A DNA stretch of 64,000 nucleotides from Microlunatus sagamiharensis (GTDB lineage: Bacteria; Actinomycetota; Actinomycetes; Propionibacteriales; Propionibacteriaceae): the NCBI RefSeq assembly GCF_900105785.1, contig NZ_LT629799.1:4216001-4280000 (forward strand). Direction: 5' to 3'. The notes below the pieces were generated by a model that had not been told where the DNA came from, did no database searches, and worked only from the letters and a program-made list of their open reading frames with translations. Position numbers and translations under genes: made by a program. Numbering within the stretch: position 1 is the stretch's first letter; each line of letters opens with the position of its first letter. Below are positions 33,994 to 40,837 of this stretch, piece after piece.

Positions 33994-34016
33994 GCCGTGT
34001 GAACAGCCGGGTGAGA
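33994..34016 (-). promoter_or_regulatory. Possible imperfect PHO box before the acyltransferase
   Basis: On the minus strand, TCTCACCCGGC, one base, then GTTCACACGGC. The second unit is one mismatch from the phoA unit and the first two mismatches, but spacing is 12 rather than 11. Distance to the start (70 bp) is nearly the same as at phoA (74 bp). Confidence 0.4.
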
Positions 34017-34582
34017 ACTCGGAGCACGTTTGCGAAGCGGTGACATCTTCTCACCTGAGGACGCCCCCTTGCTCGGCTTGGAGCGCATCGGTCCCTTCCA
34101 GGAGCTCGTGCCAGACCGCTGTCCGCCGCCGGAGGCGGACCACTCGATCCGACGGGTCGACCCGGCGCTGCGTCAGACGTGGTGGGGACCGAGTCGCCTC
34201 CTGAGCCCGGTCACCGACGGAACCTGTCACTGTGCGTGCGCGCCCCGGGAGCGCCGTGCTCAGCGAGCGCTCGCCCGGTAGGCGTCGAGGTGCTCACCGG
34301 CGCTGCTTGACGCCGCTGAGTCGTGCCGCTCGGGCGCCGGGCTCCACCGACGGTCGCGAGACCTCGGCCGCATCCAGACGGTGCCAGCCCCGTGGACTGC
34401 CTCGCTTTCCTCGACCCACGCTGCTGATGCATCTTTCAACTAGTCACCCGATGTTCTGGTCGTCCGACGGTAGGAAGACCCATCGGTCGTCCTTTCCTAT
34501 GAGCTAGGTAAAGGAGACACAGGGGATATGGCGCTTCTCCTGAAACTTGGTCTCAGGTCGAGCGGTCCTTACCTGAGTTATT

Positions 34583-34599
34583 ACTGAGTCAATCTCAGT
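34583..34599. promoter_or_regulatory. ACTGAG-N5-CTCAGT palindrome, putative operator
   Basis: Perfect 6-bp inverted repeat with 5-bp spacer. A further TCTCAGTG occurs at 34679-34686 and CCTCAGTGG at 29912-29920, before the paralogous gene. Possibly a shared regulator site of the two beta-helix genes. Confidence 0.4.
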
Positions 34600-34825
34600 G
34601 GACATGCGTGCCCCACGTTCGGTCTGAGAAACACTTCAACTTTCTTGGACCGGTCTTCGCGTTGATTACCTGACGAAATCTCAGTGATCTGATCGTAATA
34701 ATGAGGATGTCGCATCGCTGGAATTCAGGCGATTACCCAGGAGTCCAACGGCCGCCTCGGGGGCGCCAAGGCCGGACAGACCAGGACATTCCCCTCCCTG
34801 AGTCCCTCTTCCGCAGGAGCCCCCC

Positions 34826-37390
34826 ATGAACACGCTGGTCACGCACGCCCAGACGCAGTCGCGCCGCATCGTCGCCGCCGCGGTCTCCGCCGCCCTCCTC
34901 GCCATCGCGGCGCCGGTCGCCGCGCAGGCCGCCGACACCGCCCCGCTGGCCCAGGACGGCTTCGACCGCACCACCAGCTCCGGCTGGGGGACCGCCCCCA
35001 CCGGCGGTTCCTGGTCGGTGATCGGGGGCTCCGGCTCCTCGACCGCGGGCAGCGCCGCGACGGTCAAGGACATCCAGGCGGGCCGCTCCCTGCGCGCCAA
35101 CCTCGCCGGGGTCAAGGCTGGTGACGTCGACGTGAGCAGCGCCTTCAGGGTGCCGAGCGCCAAGGAGTTCTACTTCAGCGTCGAGGGGCGTCGGCAGGCG
35201 GACGGGGCGGCCTACCGCGGCCGGGCCCGCATCGCGGCCAACGGCGAGCTGAAGACCGACGTCGTGCGGGTCACGGCGGCCGGCGAGAAGGTCCTCGCGA
35301 TGGACACCACCGGAATGGAGGTCGCCCCGGGACAGGACGTCTCGGTCGAGCTCGAGGTCACCGGCACCTCCCCGGTCACCGTGAAGACCCGCACCTGGCT
35401 CAGCGGCGGCACCGTGCCGGCCTGGGCGGTCGCCTACACCGACACCGCCGACAACCGCATCACCGGCGCCGGCTCCGTCGGTCTCTGGGCGTACAACACC
35501 CCGGGCAACAACCCGATCTCGGTGAGCGCCACGGAGTTCTCGAGCTCGGCGGTCGACACGACCCCGCCTCCGACCCCGACGCCGACCCCGACGCCGACCG
35601 GTACTCCCACCGCGCCGACGGACCCGACGACCTCGCCGTCCCCGACCGGCAGCCCCAGCACCCCGACGAACGGCACCGAGGGCTCCGGCGAGCCCGAGGC
35701 CCCGCTGCCCATGCCCACGCGCGGCTCGCTCCCGATCGGCCAGGCCTCCTACCCCGTCGCCGCCGGCGCCGTCTTCGTCTCCCCCTCGGGCAGTGACACG
35801 GCCGCTGGCACCCAGGCGGCTCCCCTGGCCACCGTGACGAAGGCCCTCAGCAAGGTGAAGTCCGGCGGCCAGGTCGTGCTGCGCGGCGGCACCTACCGCG
35901 AGTACTTCATCGTCCCGCCGGGCAAGGACGTCGCCATCCAGAACTACCCGGGCGAGGCCGTCTGGTTCGACGGGTCGAGCCCCGTCACCGGGTTCAAGGC
36001 CTCCGGCTCGCACTGGGCCGTCAGCGGCTGGACCGCGCAGTTCGACTCCAGCCCGACCTACACCAAGGGCGAGCCGGACGGCACCACCGCCGGCTGGCAG
36101 TTCATCAACCCAGCGAAGCCCATGGCCGCGCACCCCGACGCCGTCTGGGTCGACGGTGTCGAGCAGGCCCAGGTCGGCAGCACCAGCGCGCTCAAGCCGG
36201 GCACCTTCTACGTCGACTACGCAACCAAGAAGCTCTACCTCGGCTCCGACCCGGCCGGCAAGAAGGTCGAGGCCAGCACCATGGCCCAGGCCGTCTCCCT
36301 CCGGGCCCCCGGCACCGTGCTGCGCGGCCTCGGCTTCCGCCGCTTCGCCGACTCGGTCTGGATGCAGGGCGTGATCACCTCGTACTACACCAACCAGACC
36401 ATCGAGAACGTGGTCGTGCAGGACCCGGCCACGGCGGGGATCGGGCTCTTCAAGGAGGGCTCCACGATCCGGAACGTGACCATCACCGGCGCCGGGCAGA
36501 TCGCCCTGCAGGCCAGCTACGCCGACGGCCTCATGGTCGACAACGTCCTCATCGACCACGCCAACGACGAGGGCTTCAACCCGGCGCCCAGCGCGGGAGG
36601 CTTCAAGGTCACGACGACGCGTGGCATCACGCTCAAGAACAGCGAGATCCGCAACACCACGGGCAACCAGTTCTGGACCGACCAGTCGACCTACGACATC
36701 AACGTGCTGAACAACTACCTGCACGACGGGTCGCGCTGGGGCATCGTCCTCGAGATCTCCTCCACCGCCACGGTCGCCGGGAACGTCATCGCCAACAACG
36801 CCCACGACGGCGTCATGGTCTCCGACACCGACAAGGTGAACATCTGGAACAACACCATCGTCGGCAACAAGCGGGCTGCCATCGCCCTGGTCCAGGACTC
36901 CCGCCGGATCGAGCAGCTCTCCGTCTCCGGCCACGACAAGCGTCGCCCGCAGCCTGACCTGACCATGCCCTGGATCACCCGGGGCACCACGGTCGGCAAC
37001 AACATCATGACCGGCGGCTCGACCGACGGTGCCGACCCGATCCTGCGGGTCTCCTCGTGGGAGAAGGTGTTCGACGGCAACGAGATGCTCGCCTCGTCCA
37101 ACGGCAACGTCTTCAGCCAGACCGCGGTCGGCGCCCCGAAGTACGTCACCATCTGGAGCCGCAAGGGCGCCAACGCCCCGAGCTACGCCACGATGTTCAA
37201 CTACACGACGGCCACGGGCCAGGACAAGGCCAGCTACAACCACATCGGTGCCAGCCCGGTCGACTCCTCCTACCGCCCGGTCGCCGACGTCAAGGCCCAG
37301 CTCGCCGCGGTCGCCCAGCCGCTGCCGGCCGGTGTCGCCAGCAAGCTCGGGGACGCCCCGAGCACCCAGGCGCTCGGCGCCTGGCGCTGA
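34826..37390 (+). CDS. Secreted right-handed beta-helix protein with GWG/GGxW module (paralogue of 29981)
   Basis: 854 aa. Signal peptide to about residue 36 (APVAAQA), module starting DGFDRTTSSGWGTAPTGG (about 44-245), a long Thr/Pro/Ser linker (about 250-305), then a beta-helix (about 310-810) that closely follows the paralogue at 29981 (YADGLMVDNVLIDHANDEGF, STYDINVLNNYLHDGSRWGI). The C-terminus is again LGAWR. ATG with GGAG about 9 nt upstream. The upstream region is unusually long. Same candidate roles as for 29981; the pair arose by duplication. Confidence 0.83.
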   Translation: MNTLVTHAQTQSRRIVAAAVSAALLAIAAPVAAQAADTAPLAQDGFDRTTSSGWGTAPTGGSWSVIGGSGSSTAGSAATVKDIQAGRSLRANLAGVKAGDVDVSSAFRVPSAKEFYFSVEGRRQADGAAYRGRARIAANGELKTDVVRVTAAGEKVLAMDTTGMEVAPGQDVSVELEVTGTSPVTVKTRTWLSGGTVPAWAVAYTDTADNRITGAGSVGLWAYNTPGNNPISVSATEFSSSAVDTTPPPTPTPTPTPTGTPTAPTDPTTSPSPTGSPSTPTNGTEGSGEPEAPLPMPTRGSLPIGQASYPVAAGAVFVSPSGSDTAAGTQAAPLATVTKALSKVKSGGQVVLRGGTYREYFIVPPGKDVAIQNYPGEAVWFDGSSPVTGFKASGSHWAVSGWTAQFDSSPTYTKGEPDGTTAGWQFINPAKPMAAHPDAVWVDGVEQAQVGSTSALKPGTFYVDYATKKLYLGSDPAGKKVEASTMAQAVSLRAPGTVLRGLGFRRFADSVWMQGVITSYYTNQTIENVVVQDPATAGIGLFKEGSTIRNVTITGAGQIALQASYADGLMVDNVLIDHANDEGFNPAPSAGGFKVTTTRGITLKNSEIRNTTGNQFWTDQSTYDINVLNNYLHDGSRWGIVLEISSTATVAGNVIANNAHDGVMVSDTDKVNIWNNTIVGNKRAAIALVQDSRRIEQLSVSGHDKRRPQPDLTMPWITRGTTVGNNIMTGGSTDGADPILRVSSWEKVFDGNEMLASSNGNVFSQTAVGAPKYVTIWSRKGANAPSYATMFNYTTATGQDKASYNHIGASPVDSSYRPVADVKAQLAAVAQPLPAGVASKLGDAPSTQALGAWR

Positions 37391-37417
37391 GCCAGGGGAT
37401 CCCCCGGGGGACGTCCC

Positions 37418-38365
37418 CTACGGCTGCTGCCCGTGACCGCCTCGGCGGTCGCGGGCAGCGGCACGTCCTCCGACGAGCGCGCGGAGGCCGGCGAAGGTGC
37501 CGGTCACCGCCGCGCGCCAGGGGTCGGGGGAGTGCACCAGCTGACGGCGGCCCCCGCGCAGCAGCACGGCCCAGGCCTCCGACGGGGCGGTCAGCGCCCA
37601 GCGCAGGCGGTCGCGGGTCGGCAGGTGGTGCGCCGCGAAGACCAGGCGGTTGCGAATGTTGAAGTAGTAGTACGTCGTCGAGAGCGCCCGCTCCGAGCTG
37701 CGGACCTGGGTCCCGCCCTCGTCGTGGACCGCCACCGCGTCGCGCACGACCCGGAGCCGGCCGCCCGCCTCGAGCACGCGCCAGCTCAGGTCGACGTCCT
37801 CCCAGTACAGGAAGTAGCGGTCGTCGAAGCCACCCACGCGCTGCCACAGCGTGGTGCTGAGGACGAGGCACGCGCCGGTCAGCCACTCCGCCACCCGCGG
37901 AGACCCCTCGCGCTTGCGGGTCGCCCGCATCCGGCCGCGGTCGAGGTAGAGGTCGTGGCCGTCGGACCAGAGGGCCCCCGACGCCGTGCGGAGGACCGGG
38001 CCGACCATCGTCAGCGGCTCGGCGCGGACCGCGTCCACCAGGAGCCCGAGGCTCGCGGCGTCGATGCGGGCGTCGGGGTTGAGCAGCAGCAGCTGCTCCG
38101 CCCCCGCCCCGATCGCGACCTCGACGCCGGCGTTCATCCCCGAGCCGAAGCCCAGGTTGGTCGGCGAGGCGACCAGGTGCCAGCGGCGCCGATCGCACAG
38201 CGCCCGAACGGCGTCCTGCTCGGCGGTGCTGGTGAAGTTGTCGACGACGACCACGACCAGGCCGGCCACCTCGTCGTCGACCTGGACCAGGTTGGTCTCC
38301 AGGAGCGCCGACGCCCCGTAGTTCACGACGACGACGGCGGTCGGGCCTTCCGCGGTGACGTTCAC
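37418..38365 (-). CDS. Family 2 glycosyltransferase, rhamnosyltransferase-like
   Basis: 315 aa. GT-A fold: VVVVNYGASALLETNL, VVVVDNFTS, NLGFGSGMNAGV and LLLLNPDARI (the DxD-type motif is NPD, as in WbbL/RfbN-like rhamnosyltransferases). WLTGACLVLSTTLWQRVGGF, DDRYFLYWEDVDLSWRV and VHDEGGTQ are the family's C-terminal blocks. Last gene of a three-gene unit after the pyruvyl transferase and FrhB-like genes; GTGA overlap with the latter. Probably adds a deoxysugar to the repeat unit. Confidence 0.85.
   Translation of the reverse strand: MNVTAEGPTAVVVVNYGASALLETNLVQVDDEVAGLVVVVVDNFTSTAEQDAVRALCDRRRWHLVASPTNLGFGSGMNAGVEVAIGAGAEQLLLLNPDARIDAASLGLLVDAVRAEPLTMVGPVLRTASGALWSDGHDLYLDRGRMRATRKREGSPRVAEWLTGACLVLSTTLWQRVGGFDDRYFLYWEDVDLSWRVLEAGGRLRVVRDAVAVHDEGGTQVRSSERALSTTYYYFNIRNRLVFAAHHLPTRDRLRWALTAPSEAWAVLLRGGRRQLVHSPDPWRAAVTGTFAGLRALVGGRAAARDRRGGHGQQP
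37426..37459. terminator. Bidirectional hairpin overlapping the 3' end of the GT2 gene
   Basis: 16-bp stem with one wobble (37426-37441 with 37444-37459, GCTGCCCGTGACCGCC). It lies 35 bp after the plus-strand stop and inside the last codons of the convergent gene ending at 37418. A GGGGACGTCCCC palindrome sits at 37407-37418. Confidence 0.7.
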
Positions 38366-39591
38366 CGCCCGGCCTTGCGGGCGGTCCGGACGCGACGGAA
38401 GCTCGCGCGGCCGGTCCGTAGCGTCTCACGCCAGTCCCGCGCGGCGAAGCGCGTCAGCCCGAAGCCCACGTAGCGGGGCACGGTGCGTCCCGCTGCCCGC
38501 GCGCCCAGCAGCCGGCCGGCCAGGGTCCGCCGGCGCGAGGTCTGCAGCGGCTGGACCCCGGCCACGGCGTCCGGCTCCAGCGGCTGCCCGACGAGCACAC
38601 CGGCGGCGAAGGCCTCGACGAGCAGGTCGTGGCCGCGACGGGTGCGGGCGATCAGGGCGCTGCAGCCGTCGTTCTCGACGAAGACCGGGTAGCCGCGCTC
38701 GTCGGTGTCCCAGAAGTCGGCGGCGCTGATGTCGCTGCTCTCGCCGACGCCGTCGGGGCAGATCTTGCAGCGCCACTGCGTCGCGCGGCCGAGGTGCGCT
38801 CCCCAGGACTCCTCGTAGCTCGTGGAGACGCGACGCCCGTCGGCGGCGACGGCGGTGAAGGAACCGGGCCACCCGCGGCCGCGGTACCAGAGGTCGTCGA
38901 GCCCGGTGCCCTCGGGCAGGCCGAGGTCGGCCACCAACGTGTCGGTGGCCTGCTGGCTGGGGGTGCCGGCGCAGAAGAAGGACAGCAGCAGCGGCTCCTG
39001 CTCGGGGCCGGCGCCCTCCAGGTCGAGCAGCTGGCGGGCGGCGGTCGCCTCGCACGGCTTGCCCACGACCGCCCCGTCCGGGGCCAGGGCACCCGGGCCG
39101 AGGACCGCGACCGGCCCGTAGCGCGAGCCCGCGCTGGCGAGGGCCTCCTCGCGGGTGGTCAGGGTGACGGGCACGGTGCGGCGCGGCTCCTCGCGGTCAG
39201 TCCGCGCGGTGCGTACCGCGCTCACCCGCCCCGTCTCGACCAGCCAGGTGCTCAGGGCCGTGAGCGTGCCGCCGCTGCTGCCGCGGTGACGCAGCTCGTC
39301 ATCCGCCGCCCAGGCGCGCCAGCAGCTGACGACCGGGCCGAGCAGCGGGTGCCGCGTCGAGCCCTCCGGCGTGCGCGCCTCGGTGCGGCGTCCCGGGCAG
39401 ACCCGGGCGAAGCGGGCGTCCGCCCCCGCCGGTGTGGGGCCCGCGCCCTCACGCACGGGGCGACGGAACCCGTCGTCCTGCAGCCGCATGGAGAGGCCGG
39501 GGTCGAGCAGGGTGCACGCCCCGCACCCGCTGCAGTTGCCCTCCGCGACGACCTTCCTGACGGCTCGGTCGAGCCGGGCCTGCTCGCTCAC
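38362..39591 (-). CDS. FrhB/FdhB-like iron-sulfur protein of polysaccharide loci
   Basis: 409 aa. The N-terminal ferredoxin-like cysteines CSGCGACTLLDPG are followed by the coenzyme F420 hydrogenase/dehydrogenase beta-subunit N and C domains (HRGSSGGTLTALSTWL, GKPCEATAARQLLD, CKICPDGVGESSDISAADFW). Such proteins recur next to polysaccharide pyruvyl transferases, as here, but their reaction is not established; a reductive or flavin-dependent step is inference. GTGA overlaps join it to both neighbours, so the three proteins are made together. Confidence 0.8.
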   Translation of the reverse strand: MSEQARLDRAVRKVVAEGNCSGCGACTLLDPGLSMRLQDDGFRRPVREGAGPTPAGADARFARVCPGRRTEARTPEGSTRHPLLGPVVSCWRAWAADDELRHRGSSGGTLTALSTWLVETGRVSAVRTARTDREEPRRTVPVTLTTREEALASAGSRYGPVAVLGPGALAPDGAVVGKPCEATAARQLLDLEGAGPEQEPLLLSFFCAGTPSQQATDTLVADLGLPEGTGLDDLWYRGRGWPGSFTAVAADGRRVSTSYEESWGAHLGRATQWRCKICPDGVGESSDISAADFWDTDERGYPVFVENDGCSALIARTRRGHDLLVEAFAAGVLVGQPLEPDAVAGVQPLQTSRRRTLAGRLLGARAAGRTVPRYVGFGLTRFAARDWRETLRTGRASFRRVRTARKAGR

Positions 39592-40691
39592 GCGGCGGTG
39601 CCCGGGCCGCCGAACCGCGTACGCAGGGCGGCGGCCGCCTCGTCGAGCCGTGCCCCGGCGCGGGCGGCGACCTCGGCGGCCTCGCCGCGCAGGTCCTCGC
39701 TGCGCCGGGCGACGTCGACGACGGTGGTCGGGACGTCCTCGCGGTCCTCGCGCAGGTCGACCACGTGCGACCAGCCGAGGTCGCCCAGCAGCGGGGCGAA
39801 CTTGCGCGAGTACGCCAGCGGCAGGGCCGGGGTGCCGACCGAGAGCGCGTTCAGGCAGGCGTGCATGCGCGAGCCGACGACGAGGTTGGCGCCCGCGAGC
39901 ACCTCGCGGACGTCGTCGAGCGAGCGGGGACGGTAGACCTCGGCGTCCGGCGCGTGCGTCGCGGCGAACTCCTCGACGGCCGGGACGTCGTCGTCGGAGT
40001 TGTCGGCCGGGAGCACGTGGGGCAGCAGCGTCACGGTGCGGCCGGCGGCCACGAGCGCGTCGTGCACCTGTGCGACGGTGCGACGGTAGCGCGCGTGGTC
40101 GACGTGCGGGTTGGGCTGCCAGAGCAGGCCCGAGACGTTCAGCACCACGTCGCGCCGGGCGTCGCGCGCGGGGACGTCGAGGGCGAAGACGACGTCGCTG
40201 GTGAGCAGGTCGACCGGGCGGCCCAGGCCGGCGGCCGCCTCGGCGCTCGTCGAGTCGCGCGCCATCACCAGCGCCGCCGTCCGCAGCGACCGACGGGCCA
40301 TCGTCTTCGCGCGCCGGCCGCCGAACGGGCCGATCGTCTGCGGGGTCAGCACCACCGGCACGCCGGCGCGGTAGGCGAGCTCGGTGGCGAGCGTCATCGA
40401 GGTGAGGCGTGGGAGGCCGTAGATGTCGGCGAAGGAGTCACCCGCCCGGGTGTCCAGGACGAGGTCGAAGCCCGCGAACCACCGGTTCAGCCCGACCCGG
40501 CGCGTCACGGCCTCCTTGAGCAGGTCGGTCGTGGAACCCAGCCGGACGGGCGCGGTCCGGGAGCCGTAGTTGGAGAACACGAACTCCGCGTCGGGCCAGA
40601 CCCGGCGCGCGAGCGCGGCCGTGCCCGCCCCCAGCACGCGGACCCCGAGGTTGGGCGAGCGGTCGTCGGCCCAGAGGACCAGGATCTTCAT
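39588..40691 (-). CDS. Polysaccharide pyruvyl transferase family protein
   Basis: 367 aa. Transfers pyruvate from phosphoenolpyruvate to a sugar, forming a ketal that adds negative charge. Family features: LGVRVLGAGTAAL at the start, LDTRAGDSFADIYG (the G-D-S/F block), PVVLTPQTIGPF, the donor-side VVGSRMHACLNALSVGTPAL and YSRKFAPLLGDLG. ATG at 40691 with an AAGGAC site upstream. First gene of the unit 40691-37418. Confidence 0.87.
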   Translation of the reverse strand: MKILVLWADDRSPNLGVRVLGAGTAALARRVWPDAEFVFSNYGSRTAPVRLGSTTDLLKEAVTRRVGLNRWFAGFDLVLDTRAGDSFADIYGLPRLTSMTLATELAYRAGVPVVLTPQTIGPFGGRRAKTMARRSLRTAALVMARDSTSAEAAAGLGRPVDLLTSDVVFALDVPARDARRDVVLNVSGLLWQPNPHVDHARYRRTVAQVHDALVAAGRTVTLLPHVLPADNSDDDVPAVEEFAATHAPDAEVYRPRSLDDVREVLAGANLVVGSRMHACLNALSVGTPALPLAYSRKFAPLLGDLGWSHVVDLREDREDVPTTVVDVARRSEDLRGEAAEVAARAGARLDEAAAALRTRFGGPGTAA

Positions 40692-40837
40692 CGTGCGTCG
40701 TCCTTGCGGTTGCGGGTGCGGCGCCGTGCGACGTGCCGCCGGGGAGCAGGGCCGGACGACTGCCACGGCGTCCAGGCTCTCATCCTCTCATCAGGTGCTC
40801 CCGCGACCGGCCTCGTCGGCGGCCGGCGGGACCGGGA

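Larger units (their letters stand above)
33925..34825. other. 901-bp gene-free region, AT-shifted in its right half
   Basis: No convincing gene despite the length: open frames here are short and have atypical composition. It holds a PHO-like pair (33994-34016), a 7-bp inverted repeat GTCCGCC/GGCGGAC (34121-34140), the ACTGAG/CTCAGT palindrome and a 19-codon open frame at 34528-34587. From about 34430 to 34720 GC falls clearly below the surroundings, as in a long promoter or leader region. It is upstream of the gene at 34826, with which it probably belongs. Confidence 0.5.

Noticed and set aside
34232-34507. 91-codon open frame in the gene-free region
   Set aside because: Arg/Ser/Pro-rich, no ribosome site, no recognisable motif.
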